A stretch of DNA of 64,000 bases from an uncultured Monoglobus sp. GTDB lineage: Bacteria > Bacillota > Clostridia > Monoglobales > Monoglobaceae. Location of the stretch: contig CANQKC010000010.1 in the NCBI GenBank assembly GCA_947624305.1, positions 1 to 64,000 of the forward strand, read 5' to 3'. Position numbers and translations under genes: made by a program. The notes under the pieces are model-generated. The model searched no databases and had not been told where the DNA came from. It saw only the letters and a list, made by a program, of their open reading frames with translations. Every line of letters starts with the position of its first letter. Position 1 is the stretch's first letter. Shown in pieces: positions 9,522 through 21,097 of the stretch.

Positions 9522-10658
9522 TTAAACGACGATCTCTTTGCCGATAACCAGCGGATAAGTGTCCTGACCGACAAGCTTCTTGCCGCTGCGCAGGATAACG
9601 CCCTTGTCGAAAATAACGTTTTCAACCAGGCAATTTTCCATGACCTCGGCGTCCTGCATGATTATCGAGTTCTCGATAACCGCGCCCTTGCCGACATGAA
9701 CGCCGCGGAACAGCACACTGTTCCTTACCGTGCCCTCGATCCTGCAGCCGTCGGCGATAAAGGAATTCTCAACCTCGGCTGTCTTGGCATACTTTGTGGG
9801 AACGGAGTCCTTGATCTTTGTGAAGATAGGATTGTCGACCGAGAGTCCGAACAGCTCGTCTCTGACCTCTTTGTTCAGCATGTCGATATTAACCTTGTAG
9901 AACGACCGGATGCTGTCGATCTTCTTGCGGTAGCCGTTAAACTCATAGGCACAGACCTTGACCTGATCGTTGAGCACCGCGGGCAGCAGAATGTCCTTGG
10001 AGATCTGGTGCTTGCCGTGGGTCGAAGCGTATTCAACAAGCTCCATAAGCGACTCGCGGCGGGTGATGAACATGTGCATATAAGACAGATCGGTCACCTG
10101 ATGTCCGGGATAAACGTGCATGTCCGTAACGTTATCGTCCTCGTCAACGTTGAGCAGGATGTGCTTTCTCGCCTCTTTGGAGGTCAGATCCTTCACCTTT
10201 GTGCAGACCAGCGTAAAGTCCGCCTCATTCTCAAGATGCGCCTCAAGAACCTTGTCAAAATCAATATTGCAGATCGTGTTGCAGTCCGTAACCAGCACAT
10301 ACTCCTGCTGGCTCTTGCCTAAGAACGACGAGATGCCGGAAAGACGCTCGATGCCGCCGACAGCCTCAACATCCGACTCGCCGGTGTCCTTGGGCGGCAG
10401 TATGTAAAGGCCGTCATCCTTTCTGTCCATGTCCCAATCCTTGCCGGTTCCCAGATGATCCGTGAGCGACTGATAGTTGACCGGGGTGGTTATTCCGACC
10501 TTTAAAATGCCGGAGTTAACCATGTTGGACAGCATAAAATCTATAATTCTGTATCTTCCGCCAACGGGGACAGCGGCAAGGGAGCGCAGACTGGTGAGCT
10601 CGCCCATGCTCGCCTCCGGGTTCTCGGAAAAAATTACGCCAAGCATATCATTCTTCAT
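9522..10658 (-). CDS. glgD: Glucose-1-phosphate adenylyltransferase subunit GlgD
   Basis: Degenerate ADP-Glc pyrophosphorylase-like sequence (MLGVIFSENPEASMGELTSLRSLAAVPVGGRYRIIDFMLSN). Confidence 0.95.
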   Translation of the reverse strand: MKNDMLGVIFSENPEASMGELTSLRSLAAVPVGGRYRIIDFMLSNMVNSGILKVGITTPVNYQSLTDHLGTGKDWDMDRKDDGLYILPPKDTGESDVEAVGGIERLSGISSFLGKSQQEYVLVTDCNTICNIDFDKVLEAHLENEADFTLVCTKVKDLTSKEARKHILLNVDEDDNVTDMHVYPGHQVTDLSYMHMFITRRESLMELVEYASTHGKHQISKDILLPAVLNDQVKVCAYEFNGYRKKIDSIRSFYKVNIDMLNKEVRDELFGLSVDNPIFTKIKDSVPTKYAKTAEVENSFIADGCRIEGTVRNSVLFRGVHVGKGAVIENSIIMQDAEVMENCLVENVIFDKGVILRSGKKLVGQDTYPLVIGKEIVV

Positions 10659-10709
10659 TTATATCACCTCAAATTAAATTCTTTTTTGTTTTTTAAGCTG
10701 TCAGCTCTG

Positions 10710-11930
10710 TCAGCATATATCGTCGGTAACCATTGAGAGAACCGCGACTTTCTTTTCATTTCCTATTTTTATTCCCGGACCGATAAGCGTGATGTCAGCG
10801 CTGCAAATCTTTGTGTTGTTGTAGTCGCTGTTGGCGTCGTCCGCCTTGCTTCCTATCTCCGCGCCGCTGCCGATCTCGGCGTCCGAGCCGATGATCGCCT
10901 TGTTGACCGACGCGCCGCTGCTTATAACGGCGCCGGGAAGCACGATCGAGTCTTTAACGGTGGCGCCCTCGCAGATTGTTACTCCCTCAAACAAAATCGA
11001 GTGCTCTACCTGTCCGTAAATCTCACAGCCCTCGGTGGTATAGCTGTTCTTGAGCGAGCCTGTGGCTCCCACATACTGGGGCGGCTTGATCGGGTTCCTG
11101 CTGAATATCTTCCAGGTGTCGTCGTCAAGGTCGCAGCCCGGCTTGTCGTCAAGCAGCTCCATGTTGGCCTCCCAAAGGCTCTGAATGGTTCCGACATCCT
11201 TCCAATAGCCGTCGAACCTGTGAGCCATCAGCTTCAGGCCGTCGCCCAGCATCGCCGGAATGATGTTCTTTCCGAAGTCGTTCTCGGAGTCGGGGTTCGC
11301 CTCGTCATCGATAAGGTATTTCTTGAGCACATCCCACGAGAAGCAGTAAACTCCCATCGAAGCCAGATTGCTCTTGGGATTTTCGGGCTTTTCCTCAAAC
11401 TCCACTATCTGCATATTCTCATCGGTGTTCATGATGCCGAAGCGGGGAGCCTCCTCCCACGGAACCTCGATAACCGCGATAGTCGCGTCGGCATCCGCCT
11501 TCTTGTGGGCGGTGAGCATCTTGTTGTAGTCCATTTTATAGATATGGTCGCCCGAGAGGATAACCACATACTTGGGATTAAACTGCTCCATAAATCCGAT
11601 GTTCTGATAAATCGCGTTGGCCGTGCCCTTGTACCACTCGCCCTTTTCGGCCGAGGTGTAGGGCGGGAGCACGAACACGCCGCCGTTGGTCCTGTCAAGG
11701 TCCCAGGGCTGTCCGTTAGCGATATAGGTGTTAAGCTCAAGGGGCTGATACTGCGTCAGAACGCCGACGGTGTCAATACCCGAGTGAGCGCAGTTGCTGA
11801 GCGGGAAGTCGATTATTCTGTACTTTCCGCCAAAGGGCACTGCGGGCTTTGCTACATTCTGTGTAAGTATTCCCAAACGGCTGCCCTGACCGCCTGCAAG
11901 AATCATAGCCACACATTCTTTTGACCTCAT
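10710..11930 (-). CDS. glgC: Glucose-1-phosphate adenylyltransferase
   Basis: [40 protein letters not shown]. Confidence 0.97.
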   Translation of the reverse strand: MRSKECVAMILAGGQGSRLGILTQNVAKPAVPFGGKYRIIDFPLSNCAHSGIDTVGVLTQYQPLELNTYIANGQPWDLDRTNGGVFVLPPYTSAEKGEWYKGTANAIYQNIGFMEQFNPKYVVILSGDHIYKMDYNKMLTAHKKADADATIAVIEVPWEEAPRFGIMNTDENMQIVEFEEKPENPKSNLASMGVYCFSWDVLKKYLIDDEANPDSENDFGKNIIPAMLGDGLKLMAHRFDGYWKDVGTIQSLWEANMELLDDKPGCDLDDDTWKIFSRNPIKPPQYVGATGSLKNSYTTEGCEIYGQVEHSILFEGVTICEGATVKDSIVLPGAVISSGASVNKAIIGSDAEIGSGAEIGSKADDANSDYNNTKICSADITLIGPGIKIGNEKKVAVLSMVTDDIC

Positions 11931-11979
11931 TTTATCTCCTCCTGTTTCACAAATACAATCTATAAATAAATCGATTTAA

Positions 11980-13995
<2,016 letters not shown>

Positions 13996-14213
13996 ATCCT
14001 GTCTCCCTTGCAATTGTTCTTAAAATCTGTTTTTGTTCGGTTTTTGGTTTTTAAAAATACTTTTTCGGCGATAACACAGTAATATCTCATCGCCTTACAT
14101 AAATTATTTTATTTATATAAATTAACCAATTCTATTTTAGCATATTTGATTTTTTTTGTCTATTTTAAATGCAAAGAAAATTGCACAAAATATACTTTTG
14201 GTTTTTGTAGGTA

Positions 14214-15191
14214 TTAACAAGATATGATTATGTTTTTAAGTTCCCCAACAGTCCCTTGTTCTATTCCGGTCAGAATATGCCTGCGCCGCTCCCTGTCATA
14301 AGCCATAAGCAGCGGTCTGTCCGCGGTTATGCGCAGTTCCGCGTCCCGCGAGGTGAGGGAGTTTTTATGAAATCTGTAAAGATATACAGGCGCCTTATAT
14401 TCGCTGTGAATTATGTCAAAAATTTCATTCATGCGCATCCAGTAGTCATAATCCTCGATGCCGAACCGCTTTTCGTCATAGCCGCCAAGGAAATCCGCAG
14501 CCTTCGCGCGATACAAAAACGCCGCTCCCACAGTGTTGTTGGGAACGTCGTTGAGCTCCGCCGTACTCTCGGGCAGCATGACGTTTCCGCTCATCGGCGG
14601 AAGCTCGTACCAGCCGTGGCCGCGACGGATTTTTCCGTTTTCGTCAATTATTCTCATATTCGCGTAGACCATGGCGGCGGACTGGTTCTTGCGCAGCTCG
14701 TCCGTCATAATTTTCAAAAATTCGGGCAGCATAATATTGTCATGGCTGATCCATGTGTAAAACTCGCCCTCAGCCGCCTCAAAACCCGCGTTGAGCGCGG
14801 CGGGCAGTTTTCGGTTGCGGTCAAATTCAATATATTTCACGTTTTGACATTTTTCGGCATAGCCGCGGGCGATCTCGCCGCTGCCGTCGGTTGAGCCGTC
14901 GTTCACGATGATCAGCTCAAAATCGCGGTAGGTCTGGGCGAGCACCGACTCGACGGCTCCACATATGTAATCCGCACCGTTATAAACCGGAAGCACGACC
15001 GACACAAGCCCGCGCCTGCCGACCTCGTCAAGGCGCGGCAGCACCGCGCCGTAAATTTCATTGAACCTTTTTTTATATTGTCCGAAGCTGTCGGAATTAT
15101 TCGTTTTTTGAGTTTTGGCGGTTTTCAATGACCCGAGCCAGCTTTTTAAACCCATCTCTCTCACATTCCTTGTAAAAAATTTCCAGTTCAT
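14214..15191 (-). CDS. Glycosyltransferase family 2
   Basis: SVVLPVYNGADYICGAVESVLAQTYRDFELIIVNDGSTDGS; start may be the internal ATG at 15155. Confidence 0.88.
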   Translation of the reverse strand: MNWKFFTRNVREMGLKSWLGSLKTAKTQKTNNSDSFGQYKKRFNEIYGAVLPRLDEVGRRGLVSVVLPVYNGADYICGAVESVLAQTYRDFELIIVNDGSTDGSGEIARGYAEKCQNVKYIEFDRNRKLPAALNAGFEAAEGEFYTWISHDNIMLPEFLKIMTDELRKNQSAAMVYANMRIIDENGKIRRGHGWYELPPMSGNVMLPESTAELNDVPNNTVGAAFLYRAKAADFLGGYDEKRFGIEDYDYWMRMNEIFDIIHSEYKAPVYLYRFHKNSLTSRDAELRITADRPLLMAYDRERRRHILTGIEQGTVGELKNIIISC

Positions 15192-16185
15192 CCGCTCCGC
15201 GCCCGCGCAGGCGCGCGATCTCTTTTTCGGCTATGTCCGCCCTCGAAAGGGCGTAGGCCAGATCCCAGTCCGAACGGCTGTAACCGTCCTCGAACAGCCT
15301 TCGGGTGGTCATTATCCCCGCCTCGATCGTGCGCGCGATATGCTCGCGCGTAAACCTGCCTTCGTCCACGTCGTGCAGCACGCGGCATTTCGGTTCAAGC
15401 CCTATTCTGTAACCGAGGGCGCGGGCCTTGAAGCACAAGGCGGTCTCCTCGCCGCCCGCGTAATCGTCCCCGATCCTGCCGTATCTCAGGTCAAAGCCGC
15501 CCGCCTCGTCAAGGAACGCGTGGAGCACCGAAAAATCGGCTCCGAAAGGGAATTCATACTGAAACTTCGCCTCGCGGTACCTGTTGCCCGGTATGCGGAA
15601 CTCGCTCCAAAGGTCCTCGTGCCCGCTCAGCGCTATTTCGGGCAAAGGGCGGCGCAGCATTACCTGACCGCCGATCACGCCCGCGTTTTTGTGCGCCCTG
15701 AACGCGCCGCGGACCGACTCGAGCAGGTCGGGCGCGGCTATCGCGTCATCGTCTATGTAGGTGAGGTAGATGCCGCCCGCCGCCGCGGCTCCGGCGTTCC
15801 GCGCGCGGCTCAGGCCCGCCTCGGGCACGGTTATTATCTTCGCGCCGCCGAGCTTTTTCTCAAGCTCCGCGTCGAGCCTGCCTCCGCTTGACACGACTAT
15901 TATCTCATACTCACCGCGCGGCAGCGTCTGGTTCTCGAGCGAGCGGACCGCGCTTATCAGCTTTTCGCTTTTTCCCAGAGTGCAGACGATCGCCGACATT
16001 TCGGGGCCGATCGCGCCCACAGCCTTCGCCTCGGGCGCCGCGCTTTTTTTCGCGCGCGGCTTCAGGGCCCGCAGCTCGCAGATTATCCGCCTTGCCGCCG
16101 TGCCCAAGCCCGCGCCCGCTCCGCCAATAGCGCCCAGCGCGGTCAATAACGCATTTTTGCCCTGTTTCAAGCTATCACCGCCCAA
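15097..16185 (-). CDS. Glycosyltransferase family 2
   Basis: SAIVCTLGKSEKLISAVRSLENQTLPRGEYEIIVVSSGG...YIDDDAIAAPDLLESV. Confidence 0.85.
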   Translation of the reverse strand: MGGDSLKQGKNALLTALGAIGGAGAGLGTAARRIICELRALKPRAKKSAAPEAKAVGAIGPEMSAIVCTLGKSEKLISAVRSLENQTLPRGEYEIIVVSSGGRLDAELEKKLGGAKIITVPEAGLSRARNAGAAAAGGIYLTYIDDDAIAAPDLLESVRGAFRAHKNAGVIGGQVMLRRPLPEIALSGHEDLWSEFRIPGNRYREAKFQYEFPFGADFSVLHAFLDEAGGFDLRYGRIGDDYAGGEETALCFKARALGYRIGLEPKCRVLHDVDEGRFTREHIARTIEAGIMTTRRLFEDGYSRSDWDLAYALSRADIAEKEIARLRGRGADELEIFYKECERDGFKKLARVIENRQNSKNE

Positions 16186-17370
16186 TTATTTATACTCTAT
16201 CTCGGCAGGCAGGCTCACCAATCCGAAAATCTCTTTGCCCGACGGGTTCAGCGATTTGAACTCCGCCGCGCCCTCTATATACTCATAATATGAAATGGGA
16301 TCGGTCGCGCGGTTCTCAAGCCCGGCCGAAACGGAGTATTCCCCGGGCGCGAGCCTGTTTCTGAACCCGAAGGTTATCTCGTTCCTGCCCGCCTTAAGCG
16401 GTCTGTCTGTGCGGAACACGCACAGATCGAGGCCGTATCTGTCTTTTATCGAAACCGCGATGCCCGCGGTTTTAAGGTCGGCGCTCTCGGGAAGCTCCGC
16501 CGCGACAGTTATTTTGCAGGCTCCGCCGAGCTCCGCTCCACTGAGCTCCGCCGCATGGGTCGCGCTTACCGATTTTATCGAGCCCGGAGCGCTGCCGTAA
16601 CGGTTGACAAAATCTCCGCCGCCCGCGTTTCCGCTGCCTTCGGGCTGCACGCAAAACTCCATATACGCCGAGGTTACCTCCGCCACGCCGCCGTCGGCGC
16701 GGATCCTTCCTTTGTCGAGCCAGATCGCGCGGGTGCAGAACCGCCGCACCGCGTCGGGGTCGTGCGACACGAACAGTATGGTTCTTCCGCGCTCCTTCAG
16801 CTCCTCGAAGCGCTTGTAGCACTTGGCGCGGAAGCGGATGTCGCCCACGCCCAGCGCCTCGTCCACAAGGATTATATCGCTGTCGTCGCTGAGCATCACC
16901 GAAAAACCCAGCCGCATCAACATTCCCGCGGAATAGGTCTTGACCGGCATATCGCGGAACTCCGGCGGGATCTCCGCGAACTCCATAACGCCCGCCGCCC
17001 CCTCCCGGGCCGCTTTTTTGCCGCGGCCGCCGAGCGCACCGCTTAAATATATATTCTCCATACCCGAATATTCGGGGTTAAAGCCTATTCCCGGCTCAAG
17101 CATGGCCGACACGCCGCCGCGCATTTTTATCTCGCCGCGGTCGGCCGAGGTCATGCCCGAAAGCAGACGCAGCAGCGTCGATTTTCCTGAGCCGTTGCGC
17201 CCGATTATTCCCACGCACTCGCCGCGCCCGACAGAGAAGCTTATATTATCGAGCGCGAGAAAGCCGTCAGCCGATTTTTCGGCGCCGCAAACCGCCGCCG
17301 CGAGCCTGCGCGGCGGGCTTTGCGACTTTGTGTAATACTTGCTCACTCCGATCAATTCTATGGTATTCAT
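16186..17370 (-). CDS. ABC transporter ATP-binding protein, polysaccharide export Wzt-like with C-terminal domain
   Basis: Walker A GRNGSGKSTLLRLLSG, signature KTYSAGMLMRLGFSV, Walker B IILVDEALGVGD, plus about 150 aa Wzt-type C-terminal region. Confidence 0.9.
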   Translation of the reverse strand: MNTIELIGVSKYYTKSQSPPRRLAAAVCGAEKSADGFLALDNISFSVGRGECVGIIGRNGSGKSTLLRLLSGMTSADRGEIKMRGGVSAMLEPGIGFNPEYSGMENIYLSGALGGRGKKAAREGAAGVMEFAEIPPEFRDMPVKTYSAGMLMRLGFSVMLSDDSDIILVDEALGVGDIRFRAKCYKRFEELKERGRTILFVSHDPDAVRRFCTRAIWLDKGRIRADGGVAEVTSAYMEFCVQPEGSGNAGGGDFVNRYGSAPGSIKSVSATHAAELSGAELGGACKITVAAELPESADLKTAGIAVSIKDRYGLDLCVFRTDRPLKAGRNEITFGFRNRLAPGEYSVSAGLENRATDPISYYEYIEGAAEFKSLNPSGKEIFGLVSLPAEIEYK

Positions 17371-17485
17371 GCCTCTCACCGTTAATGCGAAATTTTTTCT
17401 CTTTTTCTATTATACTACATAAAAATCGCCGCCGCAATCCTTAATTTTCTATTAATTATTCACTTAAAAAAATGTTCAAAAAGTG

Positions 17486-17514
17486 TTGACAAACCCTCGG
17501 AAATATGGTATTAT
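17486..17514 (+). promoter_or_regulatory. Sigma-A-type promoter upstream of tRNA-Thr
   Basis: TTGACA (17486) - 17 nt - TATTAT (17509). Confidence 0.75.
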
Positions 17515-17550
17515 AGCATTTGTTGACGGCGCTTTTAAAGTCGTGAAAAC

Positions 17551-17626
17551 GCTGGTGTAGCTCAATTGGTAGAGCAGCTGATTTGTAATCAGCAGGTCGC
17601 GGGTTCGAGTCCCATCACCAGCTCCA
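17551..17626 (+). tRNA. tRNA-Thr (anticodon UGU), CCA encoded
   Basis: Cloverleaf: GCTGGTG acceptor, GCTGA-TTTGTAA-TCAGC anticodon arm, TTCGAGT T-loop, CACCAGC-T-CCA. Confidence 0.95.
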
Positions 17627-17648
17627 AGAGCCTTGTGCTCCGATTAAT

Positions 17649-17678
17649 CACTACCTTTTCTATAGGTAGTGGTTTTTT
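17649..17678 (+). terminator. Intrinsic terminator after tRNA-Thr
   Basis: CACTACC-ttttctata-GGTAGTG followed by TTTTTT. Confidence 0.8.
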
Positions 17679-17875
17679 GTTTGCGGGATAAAATTTCACT
17701 TTTCATTTATAAATTTTATAAAATTTCGCTCATCAAATAAATTCGGGCAGAATTTTTAATTTTTAAAAGGATTTTTAAAATTTTTGTCTAATACTATATC
17801 GGACATAAAAATCGTATTTTGATTTAAGGGCCGATTTTTCGGCTCAGAGACATACGGCAAAGGAGACAAGATTTT

Positions 17876-20368
17876 ATGGCAAACACAAAAGGCAAAGAAA
17901 ACGCGCCGATGTTTGATCCGTCAAAGCTCAACATTATTCCGGTCGACCTTGACAACGAGATGAAAAAGTCATATATCGACTACTCAATGTCGGTCATCGT
18001 GGGCAGAGCCCTGCCCGATGTGCGCGACGGTCTCAAGCCGGTTCACAGGAGAATACTTTACGCGATGTATGAGGACGGTATCACGCCCGACAAGCCCTAC
18101 AAAAAGTGCGCGACCACCGTCGGCAACGTGCTGGGCCGGTACCATCCGCACGGCGACGCGTCCGTTTACGACGCGATGGTTAGAATGGCGCAGGACTTTT
18201 CAATGCGCTATCCCACGATCGACGGACACGGAAATTTCGGTTCGGTGGACGGCGACCCCGCCGCGGCTTACAGATACACCGAGTCGCGCATGGCCAAGCT
18301 TTCGCTCAACATGCTGACCGACATCGACAAAGACACGGTTGACTTTATGCCGAACTTTGACGAGAGCCGCGACGAGCCCGTCGTGCTGCCCTCGAGGTTC
18401 CCGCATCTTCTGGTCAACGGCTCGGACGGAATTGCGGTCGGCATGGCCACAAAGATACCGCCGCACAATCTGGGCGAGGTTATCGACGGCGTTGTCGCGC
18501 TGATCGACAATCCCGACATCACGCTTGACGAGCTTATGGAGCACATTCCCGGCCCCGACTTCCCCACGGGCGCGATGATCATGGGCAGCAGCGGTATAAG
18601 GGCGGCCTACGCCACGGGACGCGGCAAGCTGAAGATCCGCGCCCGCACAGAGATACAGCAGTGGAAGGAAAACCGCGAACGCATTGTCGTGACCGAGATC
18701 CCCTATATGGTGAACAAGGCGAGGCTGATCGAAAAGATAGCCGATCTGGTTCACGAGAAGCGGATCGAGGGCATTTCGGATCTGCGCGACGAGTCCGACA
18801 GAGACGGACTGCGCATCGTGATCGAGCTGAAGCGCGACGTGAACGCGCAGATCGTTTTGAACCAGTTGTTCAAGTACACCCAGCTTGAGGACTCGTTCAG
18901 CGTGATCATGCTGGCCTTGGTTGACAGAACGTCGCCGAAGGTGCTGTCGCTCAAGGAGGTTCTGACGCAGTATGTTGACTTCCAGAAGGAGGTCATCATC
19001 CGCCGCACCAAATTCGACAAAAAGAAGGCCGAGGCGAGAGCGCACATTCTGGAAGGCCTCAGCAGGGCCCTTGACAATATCGACGAGGTAATCAGCATAA
19101 TCAGGAACAGCTATAACGACGCGAAGGCCCGTCTCATCGAAAGATTTGAGTTTTCCGACGTTCAGGCGCAGGCAATTCTTGACATGCGTCTGGCGAGGCT
19201 CAGCGGCCTTGAACGCGAGAAGATCGAGAACGAGCTAAGCGAGGTTCACGCGCTTATCAAACACCTGACCGAAATCCTCGGCAGCGAGCAGATGGTGCTT
19301 GACATAATCAAAGAGGAGATCACCGCGATCAAGGACAAGTTCGGCGACGAGCGCCGCACCTCGATCGAGCCCGTGGCGGACGATATTGACATCGAGGACC
19401 TTATCGAGGAAGAGGACAATGTTATAACCATGACCCACCAGGGCTACATCAAGCGCCTGCCCGCAGACACATATAAGAGCCAGCACAGAGGCGGAAAGGG
19501 CATTATCGGAATGCAGACCAAGGAGGAGGACTTTGTCTCGACAATGTTTATTTCCTCAACTCATTCATACATCCTGTTCTTCACCAACACGGGACGAATG
19601 TTCAGGATCAAGGCCTATCGCATCCCGGAGGCAGGCCGTCAGGCAAAGGGCACACCGATCGTTAATCTACTGGAGCTCGCGCCCGGCGAGACGATCTCGG
19701 CCATGATCCCGATCCGCGAGTACAAGAGCGGACAGTATCTGACCATGTGCACCAAGCAGGGCATTATCAAAAAGACCGACATCATGGAATATCAGAACGC
19801 GCCGAGAGGCGGAAAGCTGGCGATCAAGCTTCAGGACGGCGATGAGCTGCTCAGAGTTAAGCTGACCGACGGCAACACCGATTTATTTGTCGGAACGCAC
19901 AACGGAAAAATGATCCGCTTCAACGAGCGCGACGCCCGCGAGCTGGGCAGAGTCTCGCGCGGAGTACGGGCGATCAAGCTTGACGATGACGACTTTGTTG
20001 TGGGCATGAGCGTGTACCGCGAGGGCGCGAAAATGCTGGTCGTTTCCGAGAACGGATACGGCAAGCGCACCGAGCTTTCGGAGTATAAGATACAGGCCCG
20101 CGGCGGAAAGGGCTGCTCTACCTACAAGATCACCGACGACACCGGAAAGATCGCGGGAATTAAGGTCGTGACGCCCGAGGACGATATTGTTCTTGTCACC
20201 TCTGAAGGCGTCATAATCAGGATAGACTCCGAGGACATCAGCACCTACGGCAGAGTCACGCGCGGCGTTAAGCTGATGCGGCTCGGCAGCGGCGTTAAGA
20301 TCACCTCGATCGCGCGGATAGAAAAAGAGCAGAACGAGGAAGAAGAACCCGAAAACAAGGATGAATAA
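17876..20368 (+). CDS. gyrA: DNA gyrase subunit A
   Basis: [38 protein letters not shown]; 830 aa with GyrA-box-containing C-terminal domain. Confidence 0.95.
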   Translation: MANTKGKENAPMFDPSKLNIIPVDLDNEMKKSYIDYSMSVIVGRALPDVRDGLKPVHRRILYAMYEDGITPDKPYKKCATTVGNVLGRYHPHGDASVYDAMVRMAQDFSMRYPTIDGHGNFGSVDGDPAAAYRYTESRMAKLSLNMLTDIDKDTVDFMPNFDESRDEPVVLPSRFPHLLVNGSDGIAVGMATKIPPHNLGEVIDGVVALIDNPDITLDELMEHIPGPDFPTGAMIMGSSGIRAAYATGRGKLKIRARTEIQQWKENRERIVVTEIPYMVNKARLIEKIADLVHEKRIEGISDLRDESDRDGLRIVIELKRDVNAQIVLNQLFKYTQLEDSFSVIMLALVDRTSPKVLSLKEVLTQYVDFQKEVIIRRTKFDKKKAEARAHILEGLSRALDNIDEVISIIRNSYNDAKARLIERFEFSDVQAQAILDMRLARLSGLEREKIENELSEVHALIKHLTEILGSEQMVLDIIKEEITAIKDKFGDERRTSIEPVADDIDIEDLIEEEDNVITMTHQGYIKRLPADTYKSQHRGGKGIIGMQTKEEDFVSTMFISSTHSYILFFTNTGRMFRIKAYRIPEAGRQAKGTPIVNLLELAPGETISAMIPIREYKSGQYLTMCTKQGIIKKTDIMEYQNAPRGGKLAIKLQDGDELLRVKLTDGNTDLFVGTHNGKMIRFNERDARELGRVSRGVRAIKLDDDDFVVGMSVYREGAKMLVVSENGYGKRTELSEYKIQARGGKGCSTYKITDDTGKIAGIKVVTPEDDIVLVTSEGVIIRIDSEDISTYGRVTRGVKLMRLGSGVKITSIARIEKEQNEEEEPENKDE

Positions 20369-20383
20369 ACAAAGGTGGCTATT

Positions 20384-21037
20384 ATGAAAAATAAACTGTT
20401 TTATAAGACGGGCGCGGTCATGGTCTCGCTCGGCCTGCTCGCGGCGGCTCTCTCGGGCTGCGGCGGGGATAAGGACAAAAACGCGGAGCCGACACCCGTG
20501 GCCTCGGAAAGCAAAGGAGACACCGCCGTTTCAAAATTCGACGCGGACATGCCGGCGGCTTCGGCGGCGGCCCGGACCGACTCCGCTCCCTCCGCCGCGC
20601 CAAGCAGCGCGGCGCAGTCGGCGGCAGACGCGGCTGACAAGGATTTGTCCGCTCTGGCGGAGGCGCGGTCGTTTTTTGAGGCGGGAATGTATGACGACGC
20701 CCGCGAAATGCTCGAATCGGTCGACAAGTCAAAACTCAGCGAAGAGCAGGCCAATATCTATGATCTCATTTTAGAGAGCCTCAAAAACCGCAGCTCCCTG
20801 TCGGATCAAAACAACGGCGAATTTACCGCCGAGGAGGCCGTAAGGATCGCCGAGTATGCCTATGACGTTGAACTGGACGGCGACACGAGCGGTCTCGCGC
20901 CACAAACCGACTCAAGCGGAATGACATACTACACCATGCAGATACAGCTCGACAGCGAGAATAAAAGACTGACAATAAACGTATACAGCGACGGCTCGAT
21001 CGACATTGTAAACAGCGAGCCGATAGCCTACGGGTAA
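20384..21037 (+). CDS. Putative lipoprotein, Ala/Ser-rich linker
   Basis: Lipobox LAAALSGCGG; ATG 20384. Confidence 0.7.
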   Translation: MKNKLFYKTGAVMVSLGLLAAALSGCGGDKDKNAEPTPVASESKGDTAVSKFDADMPAASAAARTDSAPSAAPSSAAQSAADAADKDLSALAEARSFFEAGMYDDAREMLESVDKSKLSEEQANIYDLILESLKNRSSLSDQNNGEFTAEEAVRIAEYAYDVELDGDTSGLAPQTDSSGMTYYTMQIQLDSENKRLTINVYSDGSIDIVNSEPIAYG

Positions 21038-21060
21038 TGCTTTTTGGGAGCCCTGAAAAA

Positions 21061-21097
21061 ATCCGCGGCACGGTAAAAACCGTGCCGCGGATTTTTT
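21061..21097. terminator. Bidirectional intrinsic terminator
   Basis: ATCCGCGGCACGGT-aaaa-ACCGTGCCGCGGAT plus T-run, between convergent genes. Confidence 0.9.
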
